Assembly (NCBI GenBank): GCA_051878975.1
Contig: JBJELD010000059.1
Location: forward strand, 1 to 49,287
DNA from: Caccovicinus sp051878975
GTDB taxonomy: Bacteria > Bacillota > Clostridia > Lachnospirales > Lachnospiraceae
Length of the DNA: 49,287 nt
Direction of reading: 5' to 3'
Under the pieces are notes generated by a model, which saw nothing but the letters and a program-made list of their open reading frames with translations, did no database searches and was not told the DNA's origin. Of this stretch, positions 6,755 through 14,935 are shown piece by piece. Both the position numbers and the translations under genes were made by a program. Numbering within the stretch: the stretch's first letter is position 1; each line of letters begins with the position of its first letter.

Positions 6755-8047
6755 TTACAGAGAAAGACCGCTGCGTGCTCTGGCCCGGCGGTCTTTTACA
6801 GACTTGATGACCGGAACCATGAAAATTGCGACGATGCCGCCGGCAAAGCCGTTGTTGTAAAGATTCATGCCTCCGTATACGATGCCGACATTTAAGGCGA
6901 CGGAGGAATGGAGAAAGCCTGCAACCAGTCCGGCAAAAACGCCGAACTCTCCCGCAATCGGGGCCAGGGTGGTGGAAAACAGGAGCGCCAGCATGGGAGA
7001 CGGTTCATAAATGCTCCATTCTTTCGTCAGGCTGGCGAGAAAGACGCCAAGCATGATTGGTGCAATGTTGCGCAGATGCTTTCCCGTTGCGCTGAAGCCG
7101 ACGATGGTAAAGATGCCGCCCAGCGTTGGGCCGTTTAAGTCGCCTCCGACGAGCAGGACAAATAAGGTGGCGAACATGCCGTTCACGCCCATGTTGAAAA
7201 TCGTGGCAGAACCGCCGATGTCACGCAGGTAGTCCGTGCCGGAAATTCCGCTGCATTTTAAGATGGTGCGGTATTTTGCCAGAACCTCGTTTCCGCCGAT
7301 CAGCAGCCCGGATACACACATGCCGCCGAAAAGGAGAAGCAGGAGAATAGTCAGCATCCGATTGTTGCCGGAAGACCAGATGGAGCGGGAAGCAGTCTGG
7401 ATACCGAAGGATTTAAAGATCGATACGATAACCGTTGCAATGATTCCGGAGGCAAAGCCCACATTGTACAGCGAATAGCCCTGATGGGCAAAGTGGATAT
7501 GGGTTGCCAACGGAGGCAGCACGAAACCGATCAGGATGCCGACGGCAATGCACAGAACGAATTTTACCGGCACGGGCAGTCCTTCGATCTGCATGACCTG
7601 CGTGATGATCGGAGAGAGGCTGGTGCCGTAAAGTCCTACATAGATGTAGCGTTTGACAGATGCCCGGTGATAATGGGCATACAAAAAAATTCCCATCAGG
7701 ATGGCCCAGATATTGATCAGGTTTTTGCCGAACAGGGAGAAACCGAACATCAGGCAGCTGGAGGTGATGGTATGCCCGTCCATTTCCATGCCGAGATAAT
7801 AGACCATGCCGATGCTTAACAGGGTAAGAAATCCGGCATTGACAAAAGCGGCGCCCATACCGCCGACCACAAAGTAGTCGGTGATCAGGAAATCCGGTTC
7901 GCGGAAAATATTCAGGATGCCGCGCAGAATTTCATCGGGCGGCTGCAGAAACAGGCCGACCACGATAAAATAGACCGGAACGGCAGAGAGCATGAGAAAC
8001 TGATGTTTACGGCTGACATTTCTTAAGGTTTGAATGGTAGTATTCAA
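6755..8047 (-). CDS. DUF1576 multi-pass membrane protein
   Basis: Start proposed at TTG 8047, downstream of AAGGAAGGAGA, giving 430 residues. More upstream frame exists (to 8206), but it has no ribosome binding site and would put the start upstream of the likely promoter. The product is almost wholly hydrophobic with about 10-12 helices and matches DUF1576 as I remember it; function is unknown. Two halves repeat each other: GFSLFGKNLINIWAILMG versus GFSATGKHLRNIAPIMLG, and YSLYNVGFASGIIA versus MNLYNNGFAGGIVA. Such duplication is typical of transporters with two inverted or parallel repeats. The gene stands alone and converges on the exporter operon. Confidence 0.8.
   Translation of the reverse strand: MNTTIQTLRNVSRKHQFLMLSAVPVYFIVVGLFLQPPDEILRGILNIFREPDFLITDYFVVGGMGAAFVNAGFLTLLSIGMVYYLGMEMDGHTITSSCLMFGFSLFGKNLINIWAILMGIFLYAHYHRASVKRYIYVGLYGTSLSPIITQVMQIEGLPVPVKFVLCIAVGILIGFVLPPLATHIHFAHQGYSLYNVGFASGIIATVIVSIFKSFGIQTASRSIWSSGNNRMLTILLLLLFGGMCVSGLLIGGNEVLAKYRTILKCSGISGTDYLRDIGGSATIFNMGVNGMFATLFVLLVGGDLNGPTLGGIFTIVGFSATGKHLRNIAPIMLGVFLASLTKEWSIYEPSPMLALLFSTTLAPIAGEFGVFAGLVAGFLHSSVALNVGIVYGGMNLYNNGFAGGIVAIFMVPVIKSVKDRRARARSGLSL
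6763..6797 (+). terminator. Terminator hairpin of the exporter operon
   Basis: AAAGACCGC (6763-6771) pairs with GCGGTCTTT followed by T. It lies within the last codons of the convergent DUF1576 gene, 30 bases after the exporter stop. The A-rich left arm could let it work in both directions. Confidence 0.6.
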
Positions 8048-8114
8048 GTGTTTTTTTGATTCTCCTTCCTTGACTGCACGGACAGCAAAAACCGCACGTG
8101 TACCTCTTATTGTT

Positions 8115-8143
8115 ATCATAATAGAAAATAGACATTTTTTAAA
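8115..8143 (-). promoter_or_regulatory. Putative promoter of the DUF1576 gene
   Basis: On the minus strand TTTAAA (8143-8138), 17 bases, then TATGAT (8120-8115). A perfect 9-bp inverted repeat (8132-8154) overlaps the -35 element. Confidence 0.45.
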
Positions 8144-8203
8144 GGAAAAAATGTAATTTGTATCAAAAAAATGCAGGAGGAGAGACATTTTTACGAAAAA
8201 GTG
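8132..8203. repeat. Two related inverted repeats upstream of DUF1576 gene
   Basis: ACATTTTTT (8132-8140), five bases, then AAAAAATGT (8146-8154) is a perfect inverted repeat. A similar imperfect one, ACATTTTT / AAAAAGTG, lies at 8185-8203. They may be operator sites; being A/T-rich they may also be chance. Confidence 0.45.
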
Positions 8204-8267
8204 CACAAATTCATTTGAAATCCTCTGTTACAAGGTGACTAAAATCATAAACAGAAGAAAAAACTGT

Positions 8268-8295
8268 TTGAAAAAAACAAAAAAATTGCTAGAAT
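8268..8295 (+). promoter_or_regulatory. Putative promoter of the 96-aa gene
   Basis: TTGAAA (8268-8273), a 16-base A-rich spacer and TAGAAT (8290-8295). The rest of 8048-8358 is AT-rich intergenic sequence with no gene seen. Confidence 0.55.
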
Positions 8296-8358
8296 AAATC
8301 CAGAAGCTTTCATAAGTAAAGAAGCAGACAAGAAAGAAAAGGAAAGGCAGGGATTTGG

Positions 8359-8649
8359 ATGTTTGCGATTGGTACGGCAGAGGAGAAGGTCTGCGGAACA
8401 AAGCTGAAAATTCCGAAGGAGTACAACCTGAACAAAAAGGACCGGAAAATATACGGTCTTTGGGTAGGGGACCGGACGCTGTATCTGTCTGATGAGAAGG
8501 ATCCTCTGAGAGCCAAGAACGGAAAGAACGGGATGATTTTTGATGTCAAGGTGCATCTGGAATCGACGATTGAAGTCCCGAAAGCTCTGGATGGCATGCA
8601 GGCGGTGATTACCGGCCGGATTTCTACAATCAAGATTCAGTTTCAGTAA
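8359..8649 (+). CDS. Hypothetical protein, 96 aa
   Basis: Not recognised. ATG 8359 follows a purine-rich AAGGCAGGGA. The 96-residue product is soluble, Lys- and Asp-rich and likely all-beta, with alternating hydrophobics such as DRTLYLSDEKDP and a C-terminal AVITGRISTIKIQF strand. No signal peptide, membrane helix or Cys pair capable of metal binding is visible. It has its own promoter and terminator-like hairpin, so it is a monocistronic gene between the DUF1576 gene and sbcD. The real-gene call rests on promoter, ribosome binding site, codon use and terminator. Confidence 0.7.
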   Translation: MFAIGTAEEKVCGTKLKIPKEYNLNKKDRKIYGLWVGDRTLYLSDEKDPLRAKNGKNGMIFDVKVHLESTIEVPKALDGMQAVITGRISTIKIQFQ

Positions 8650-8667
8650 GCAGGAGCATCGTGAAAC

Positions 8668-8708
8668 AGGGTTATTGCGCTGAGAAACGTCAGCGTAATG
8701 CCCTTTTT
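8668..8708 (+). terminator. Terminator after the 96-aa gene
   Basis: AGGG...CGCTGA (8668-8683) pairs imperfectly with TCAGCG...CCCT (8690-8704), followed by a run of T. Confidence 0.7.
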
Positions 8709-8771
8709 CATTTCCCACAATTATCAGAGTATTATCTGAATGTACATGCTGGAATGAGAGGAGGAGGCGCT

Positions 8772-9941
8772 GTGCGTTTTTTTCATATTTCCGATCTTCA
8801 TATCGGAAAGCAGCTTTATTACTACAGCCTGAGGGAGAATCAGCGGGCGGTACTGCGCCAGATTGCGGATCTGGCAGGAAAGCTTCACCCGGATGGAATC
8901 CTGCTTGCGGGAGATATTTTTGACAAATCGGTGCCTTCCGGTGAGGCATATACGGTGTTGGATGAATTTTTGAATAATCTGGCGGAAATCACGCCGAAGA
9001 TTCCGGTGTTTCTCATTGCGGGAAATCATGATTCGGCAGAACGGCTCCGGTATGCCAGTTCCTTTCTGGAGCGGCATCAGATCTATATTTCGGTGCTTCC
9101 GCCTCAGTCGGAGGAGGAGCATCTGAAAAAGATTGTGCTCCAGGATGAATACGGACCGGTGAATCTCTATCTGCTCCCGTTTACTAAGCCGGGCTTTGTG
9201 CGGTGGATGTTTCCGGAGGGCACATCGGTTTCCTATGATATGGCCGTTCAGGCGGTGCTGGAGAGGGAGGAAATCGACTGGTCTCAGCGGAATATTCTGC
9301 TGTCCCATCAGTTTTATGTTTCCGGCATTCTGACGCCGGAAACCTGTGATTCAGAGCTGGCATATCTTTCGGCAGGCGGGATCGACAGTGTGGATACCTC
9401 CAGGATCAGCCGGTTTGACTATGCGGCGCTGGGGCATCTGCACGGAGCGCAGTGGATCGGAAAACCATCGATCCGTTACTGCGGAACGCCGTTAAAGTAC
9501 TCTGTCAGCGAGGCAAAGCAGGAAAAAAGTGTCACGCTGGTGACGTTAAAGGAAAAGGAAACACCGGTCCGGATCGAGACGATTCCGCTTGAGGCCGTTC
9601 AGGATGTGAGAAAGGAGCAGGGGACTCTCGAGGAGCTTCTGGAGCGGGCCGGGAAGGACGAAAGCCGGAATGATTTTATCAGCATTACGCTGACAGATGA
9701 AAAGGAGATCTTCCGTCCCAAAGAGCAGCTGGAGGAATATTATCCGTATATTCTGGAGATCCGGGTGGACAACAGCCGGACCCGGGCAAGGCTTCTTAAG
9801 GAGCAGGGAGAGGCGCCGGTTCTGGATCCTCTGGAGGCTTTTAAAAGCTTTTACCGGGAAATACAGGGTCAGGAGATGAGTCCGGAGGAGACCGCCATCG
9901 TGGCGGATGTGATTCTGCAGGTGAAGGAGGAGGAGCAATGA
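8772..9941 (+). CDS. sbcD: Exonuclease SbcCD subunit D (Mre11-like nuclease)
   Basis: Start chosen at GTG 8772, right after GAGAGGAGGAGG, giving 389 residues and the expected N-terminus VRFFHISDLHIG; an in-frame start at 8661 would add unrelated residues from the terminator region. Calcineurin-like phosphoesterase motifs appear in order: DLHIG (residues 8-12), GDIFD (about 48), GNHDS (about 86), a LLSHQ His (about 177) and GHLHG (about 221). SbcD is the Mn-dependent nuclease of the SbcCD complex, which cleaves hairpins and blocked DNA ends. Its stop overlaps the start of sbcC by four bases (ATGA). Confidence 0.95.
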   Translation: MRFFHISDLHIGKQLYYYSLRENQRAVLRQIADLAGKLHPDGILLAGDIFDKSVPSGEAYTVLDEFLNNLAEITPKIPVFLIAGNHDSAERLRYASSFLERHQIYISVLPPQSEEEHLKKIVLQDEYGPVNLYLLPFTKPGFVRWMFPEGTSVSYDMAVQAVLEREEIDWSQRNILLSHQFYVSGILTPETCDSELAYLSAGGIDSVDTSRISRFDYAALGHLHGAQWIGKPSIRYCGTPLKYSVSEAKQEKSVTLVTLKEKETPVRIETIPLEAVQDVRKEQGTLEELLERAGKDESRNDFISITLTDEKEIFRPKEQLEEYYPYILEIRVDNSRTRARLLKEQGEAPVLDPLEAFKSFYREIQGQEMSPEETAIVADVILQVKEEEQ

Positions 9942-12900
9942 GACCGATTTCATTGAAAATGTCGGCATTCGGATCGTATGCCGGGGTGGAAACGATTGAT
10001 TTTACCAGGGTAGATCATGGCGTTTTCCTGATCACCGGAGATACAGGAGCCGGGAAAACGACTATTTTTGATGCGATTACCTTTGCCCTTTATGGGGAAA
10101 CCAGCGGAGGAAAACGGGACGGAGAAATGATGCGCAGCCAGTACGCGTCGGAGGAGCTTTCTACTTATGTACAGCTGACCTTTCGGTACCGGGACAAGAT
10201 ATATACGGTCTGGCGTTCACCACGGCAGAGCCGTCTGAGCCGGAAACGGAACAAGGACGGCGTGTATGCTCAGGTAGAGGAAGGGGCAAAGGTCGAACTG
10301 ACCCTTCCGGACGGAACGGTTTTTCCGGGAAGGGCCAGGGAGACCAATCAGAAGATCGTGGAGATTCTGGGACTGGACTGCAGCCAGTTTACGCAGGTTG
10401 CCATGATTGCGCAGGGGGAATTTCTGCGTCTTCTTCTGGCGCCCTCGAGGGAGCGCAGGGAGATTTTTGCCAGGATTTTCAATACCCGGATTTACGGCTG
10501 TGTGGAAGAACGGTTAAAAGCCGGGGCGAAAGCGCTGTTTTTGGAATTAAGCGAAAATCAGAGCGGGCTGGAGCGGGAGCTGGCGGATGTGCGCCTGATT
10601 CCGGAAAGCCGTTATAAAAAGCAGTGGGAGGAGAACGGACATTTTAAAGAAAGCGGCCGGGATGAGCTGCGGAGTCTTCTGGAACAGATCATTCGGGAGG
10701 CCGGAGAGAAGGAAGACGGGCTGGCAGAAGATCTGAAGGAGAATCAGGAAGGGCAGGAACGGCTGAATCTGCTGCTCAGCCAGGCGCAGGAATGGAATCT
10801 GCTGTTTCGTCAGCTGGAGGAGGCAAAGCAGGAGCAAAAGAGGCTGGAAGCCAGAAAGGATGAAATGGAAAAAGACCGCCTGGAGGCTGAGCTGGCGGAA
10901 AAGGCATTTCTGGTTGCACCCAGGGAGGAAGCTTACGCGTCCAAATGCCGGGAAAAGGAACAAGGTCTTAAGGAAATCCGGAAGCTGGAGAGCTGGCTGG
11001 AAGAGAATCAGGAAGAGTGGAAGCGGCGGAAGGAAAAACGGGAAACGACCAAACTGGCATTCCGTTCGGACGGTCCGCGGCTGCAGGCTGAGATGGAGCA
11101 GATCCAGACCAGTATGAGGCAGCTGGATTCGCTGGCCGAGAAAGAGAAAGAGGAAAAACAGCTGACTGACAGTCAGAGGACACTAAAAGAGCAGTCAGAA
11201 ATGCTGAAGGAAGCGCGGACAAACGGGGAGAAACGGCAGCAGGAGCTGGCGGAAGCAATTGAGAAGGGGCGGAAGGCGGCAGAGAGGCTTCCGGTTCTTG
11301 CAGAAAAGCTCGGACAGCTTCGTGAGCGCGAAAAGGCGCTGAAAAAGCTGGGTCTTTCCCTGAAGGAGCTGGCAAAGCGGGAGAGAAAGCAGGACGAGCT
11401 GGAAAAGGACTATCAGGCCCTCTGCAAAGCTGCCAGGGACAGCGCTGCCCGCTATGAAGCCTGCTGCCAGCAGTTTCTGGACGGGCAGGCCGGAATGCTG
11501 GCTGCGTCCCTGAAGGCCGGGCAGCCCTGTCCGGTGTGCGGCTCCATTCATCACCCGGTTTTGGCGAAGCATTCCGGAAATGTCCCGGAGCGCAGCCGGC
11601 TGGATGAGGAAAAGCGCAGGATGCAGCAGGCTGAGGCGGCGCAGCAGGAGGGCCAGGAAACACTTTTGAAGGCAAGGCAGAGCCGGGACAGCTTAAGAAC
11701 GCTGGCAGAACATGAGGGAGAACGGCTTCTGGGAGAATGCCCGGAGTGCGGCGGCTGGACGCCGGAGATGCTGAATCAGGCCGGAAAGAAGGCCTGGATG
11801 CTCTGCTGTTCCCAAATCAAGGAGCTGGAAGAGGAGCAGGAGCAGGCCGAGGAGGCGCGCAGGAACTGGCAAAAGGGAGAAGAAGAACGGGCCGGGCTGG
11901 AGAAACGACAGCAGGAGCTTGCCGGGCAGCAGGAGGAGAAGGAAACGTCCTGCCGACGGACGGAACTTCGTCTGGCGGAGCTCCGTGCAGAAATTCAGGT
12001 GATGAAGGCCGCCCTTTTGTACCCGGACCGAAAGGCGGCGAAAGAAGCCTACCGGAAGGCCGAAGCTGCAAAAAAATATCTGGAGGACGAAGCAGAGAAG
12101 GCGGAGCAGCGGTATCAGACCCTGACCGGTCAGCTGCAGGAAAATCAGGGGCGTCTGGGAGCCGAAAAGCAGCGGCTGGAGCAGCTTAAGGAGGACGAAC
12201 GTGTGTCAAAAGCTGCATTTTTGGAAAGCCTGAAAAGTCAGGGCTTTTCTGATCAGGAGGAGTACCAGAGGGCCTGCCGGACGCAGGAACGAAGGAAGGA
12301 GCTGGAGAAAGCGCTTCAGGAATACCGGGATGCCAGAATGCGGAGCGAGGAGCGTTTCCGTCATATCCGGGCGTTGACAGAAGGAAAGACGCCGATCGAG
12401 ACGGAGCGCTATCAGCAGGAGCTGGCAGTGAGGAAGGAAAAGCAGAAGCAGCTGGAAACGGAAAGCCGCCGGATTTATGGAATCCGGACAAGAGACGAGG
12501 AGCGGAAGGCGCAGATCGACAGGCTCTGGGAAACACGGACCGGCCTTCGCGCTTCTTATGAGATCATGAAGCGGCTGGATGATACGGCTAACGGGAAGGT
12601 AAGCCAGAAGCATCTGAATTTTCAGACCTATATTCAGCGGAGTTATTTTTCCATGATCCTGCGGGAGGCAAACAAGCGGCTGTTCCGGATGTCCGGCGGT
12701 CAGTTTATTCTGCAGTGCCGGGAGTTTAAGGATCTGGGAGCCCAGGGCGAGGTGGGACTGGATCTGGATGTATACAGCCTGGTAAATGACCGGACGCGGG
12801 ATGTGAAAACGCTGTCCGGAGGAGAGTCCTTTATCGCTGCCCTGGCGATGGCACTTGGTATGGCCGACATGATCCAGAATTCGGCCGGAAGCATCCGAAT

Positions 12901-13108
12901 TGATACCATGTTTATTGATGAGGGCTTCGGTTCTCTCAGCGAGGAGACCAGAATGCAGGCGATCCGCATTTTGAACGAGCTTTCAGAAGGAAAGCGCCTG
13001 GTGGGAATCATTTCCCATGTGACAGAATTGAAAAACCAGATTGATACCAAGCTGGTAGTCACAAAAGGAGAGCGGGGAAGCCGGGTGCGATGGGAGACGG
13101 CAGAGTAA
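9938..13108 (+). CDS. sbcC: Exonuclease SbcCD subunit C (Rad50-like SMC ATPase)
   Basis: The 1056-residue product is of normal SbcC length. Walker A GDTGAGKTT is at residues 34-42, and long Glu/Lys/Gln-rich coiled-coil arms run from about 180 to 880. The zinc-hook CPVCG sits near residue 531, with a second CPECGG about 70 residues later. The signature LSGGES is near 957 and Walker B MFIDEGFGS near 990. SbcC holds DNA ends together and drives the nuclease of SbcD. The gene is coupled to sbcD by ATGA overlap and followed by a strong terminator. The second CxxC in the returning arm is uncommon in my memory of the family and may be a lineage feature. Confidence 0.95.
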   Translation: MRPISLKMSAFGSYAGVETIDFTRVDHGVFLITGDTGAGKTTIFDAITFALYGETSGGKRDGEMMRSQYASEELSTYVQLTFRYRDKIYTVWRSPRQSRLSRKRNKDGVYAQVEEGAKVELTLPDGTVFPGRARETNQKIVEILGLDCSQFTQVAMIAQGEFLRLLLAPSRERREIFARIFNTRIYGCVEERLKAGAKALFLELSENQSGLERELADVRLIPESRYKKQWEENGHFKESGRDELRSLLEQIIREAGEKEDGLAEDLKENQEGQERLNLLLSQAQEWNLLFRQLEEAKQEQKRLEARKDEMEKDRLEAELAEKAFLVAPREEAYASKCREKEQGLKEIRKLESWLEENQEEWKRRKEKRETTKLAFRSDGPRLQAEMEQIQTSMRQLDSLAEKEKEEKQLTDSQRTLKEQSEMLKEARTNGEKRQQELAEAIEKGRKAAERLPVLAEKLGQLREREKALKKLGLSLKELAKRERKQDELEKDYQALCKAARDSAARYEACCQQFLDGQAGMLAASLKAGQPCPVCGSIHHPVLAKHSGNVPERSRLDEEKRRMQQAEAAQQEGQETLLKARQSRDSLRTLAEHEGERLLGECPECGGWTPEMLNQAGKKAWMLCCSQIKELEEEQEQAEEARRNWQKGEEERAGLEKRQQELAGQQEEKETSCRRTELRLAELRAEIQVMKAALLYPDRKAAKEAYRKAEAAKKYLEDEAEKAEQRYQTLTGQLQENQGRLGAEKQRLEQLKEDERVSKAAFLESLKSQGFSDQEEYQRACRTQERRKELEKALQEYRDARMRSEERFRHIRALTEGKTPIETERYQQELAVRKEKQKQLETESRRIYGIRTRDEERKAQIDRLWETRTGLRASYEIMKRLDDTANGKVSQKHLNFQTYIQRSYFSMILREANKRLFRMSGGQFILQCREFKDLGAQGEVGLDLDVYSLVNDRTRDVKTLSGGESFIAALAMALGMADMIQNSAGSIRIDTMFIDEGFGSLSEETRMQAIRILNELSEGKRLVGIISHVTELKNQIDTKLVVTKGERGSRVRWETAE

Positions 13109-13130
13109 AACAGGAACTTTACAAAGAAGA

Positions 13131-13170
13131 CCGTATGCGGCGGAAGGCTTTTCGCGGCATACGGTTTTTG
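13131..13170 (+). terminator. Terminator of sbcDC
   Basis: CCGTATGC (13131-13138) pairs with GCATACGG (13157-13164), followed by TTTTTG. Confidence 0.85.
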
Positions 13171-13292
13171 GGGTTTTGTGGTGTCAGGATTCGTATCGGT
13201 TTCTTTTTGTGAAAAAAACGGAAACGTTTTTGTCAGAACTGGAAAATCACTCCTGGGACGGAATGCCGGAGCCGGACAATGGTCTTTTTTCC

Positions 13293-13321
13293 TTGCAAGA
13301 ACCGGGACTTCCATGTAAAAT
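13293..13321 (+). promoter_or_regulatory. Putative promoter of the ABC-F gene
   Basis: TTGCAA (13293-13298), a 17-base spacer and TAAAAT (13316-13321), 32 bases before the ATG. Confidence 0.6.
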
Positions 13322-13353
13322 AGTGAATGATAACCGAATAAAGGAGTACCGAT

Positions 13354-14907
13354 ATGAGCATATTAAACGTTGAACATCTCAGCCATGGATTTGGTGACCG
13401 TGCGATTTTTCAGGATGTGTCCTTTCGGCTGCTGAAGGGAGAGCACATCGGGCTGATCGGCGCCAACGGTGAGGGAAAGTCCACATTTATGAGCATAATT
13501 ACCGATAAAATGATGCCGGACGAGGGCAAGGTCGAGTGGGCCAGACACGTACGTGTCGGCTATCTGGATCAGCATGCCGTTCTGGAAGCTGGAATGACCA
13601 TCCGGGATGTGCTGAAAAGCGCATTTTCCTTTCTGTTTGAGCTGGAAGCGCAGATGAATGAAATCTGCGATAAAATGGGCAGCATGGAAGAAAAAGAGAT
13701 GAATGCCGCCATGGAGGAACTGGGAACGATTCAGGATCTTCTGATGGCACATGATTTTTACATGATCGATTCCAAGGTGGAGGAGATCGCCAGGGCGTTT
13801 GAATTGAATGAGCTGGGGCTGGACCGGGATGTTACGGAGCTTTCCGGCGGGCAGAGGACGAAGGTCCTTCTGGCAAAGCTGCTTCTGGAGAAGCCCGACA
13901 TCCTGCTTCTGGACGAGCCGACCAACTATCTGGATACGCAGCATATTGAGTGGCTGAAGCGCTACCTGCAGGAATATGAGAACGCCTTTATCCTGATCTC
14001 TCATGATATTCCATTTTTAAACAGCGTGGTCAATATTATTTATCATATGGAAAATCAGCGTCTGGACCGGTATGTGGGCGATTATGATAAATTCCGGGAG
14101 GTTTATGAGATGAAGAAGTCCCAGCTGGAGGCGGCTTACAAGCGTCAGCAGCAGGAGATTTCCCAGCTGGAGGATTTTGTGGCGAGAAACAAGGCGCGGG
14201 TTTCTACAAGGAACATGGCCATGTCCCGCCAGAAGAAGCTGGATAAAATGGAACTGATCGAGCTTGCGAAGGAAAAGCCGAAGCCGGAGTTTCATTTTTC
14301 TGAGGCCAGGACGGCGGGCAAGGTGATTTTTGAGACGAAGGAGCTGGTGATCGGCTACGAGGAAGCCTTGTCCCGTCCGGTCAATCTGATGCTGGAGCGG
14401 GGCGAACGGGTGGTTTTAAAAGGCGCCAACGGAATCGGAAAGACGACATTGCTTCGGAGCATTCTGGGAGAAATTCCGGCTCTGGCCGGGAAGGTCGAGC
14501 TGGGAGATTACCTGCAGATCGGATATTTTGAGCAGGAGATGGCGCCGGGAAATACCTCGACCTGTATTGAAGAGCTGTGGAAGGAATTCCCTTCCTATAC
14601 TCAGTATCAGGTTCGCGCGGCACTGGCAAAATGCGGGCTGACCACGAAAAATATTGAGAGCCAGGTCCGGGTATTAAGCGGCGGCGAGCAGGCGAAGCTG
14701 CGTCTGTGTAAGCTGATGAACCGGGAGAGCAACGTGCTGCTTCTGGATGAGCCGACCAATCATCTGGATGTGGATGCAAAAGAGGAGCTGAAGCGTGCCC
14801 TGAAGGAGTACAAGGGGACGATTCTGTTGATTTGCCATGAACCGGAATTTTATGACGGACTGGCCACCAGAGTGCTGGACTGTTCGGACTGGTCACTTCG
14901 CGTGTAG
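13354..14907 (+). CDS. ABC-F family ATPase (ribosome-associated)
   Basis: 517 residues with two ATP-binding domains and no membrane segment. First domain: Walker A GANGEGKST (about residues 36-44), signature LSGGQRTK (about 164) and LLLDEPTNYLD (about 185). Second domain: GANGIGKTT (about 355), LSGGEQAK (about 442) and LLLDEPTNHLD. A charged linker with KKSQLEAAYKRQQQEI joins them. ABC-F proteins bind the ribosomal E site and act in translation or antibiotic protection. It looks closest to the YkpA/YbiT housekeeping type rather than a known resistance factor, though this cannot be settled by eye. Ribosome binding site AAAGGAG precedes ATG 13354. Confidence 0.9.
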   Translation: MSILNVEHLSHGFGDRAIFQDVSFRLLKGEHIGLIGANGEGKSTFMSIITDKMMPDEGKVEWARHVRVGYLDQHAVLEAGMTIRDVLKSAFSFLFELEAQMNEICDKMGSMEEKEMNAAMEELGTIQDLLMAHDFYMIDSKVEEIARAFELNELGLDRDVTELSGGQRTKVLLAKLLLEKPDILLLDEPTNYLDTQHIEWLKRYLQEYENAFILISHDIPFLNSVVNIIYHMENQRLDRYVGDYDKFREVYEMKKSQLEAAYKRQQQEISQLEDFVARNKARVSTRNMAMSRQKKLDKMELIELAKEKPKPEFHFSEARTAGKVIFETKELVIGYEEALSRPVNLMLERGERVVLKGANGIGKTTLLRSILGEIPALAGKVELGDYLQIGYFEQEMAPGNTSTCIEELWKEFPSYTQYQVRAALAKCGLTTKNIESQVRVLSGGEQAKLRLCKLMNRESNVLLLDEPTNHLDVDAKEELKRALKEYKGTILLICHEPEFYDGLATRVLDCSDWSLRV

Positions 14908-14935
14908 ACGGACGCAGAAAAGTAGGAGAAGAAAA

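Noticed and set aside
13354..14907. ABC-F gene as an antibiotic resistance determinant.
   Set aside because: The linker and sequence look like housekeeping YkpA/YbiT types, and no leader-peptide attenuator was seen.
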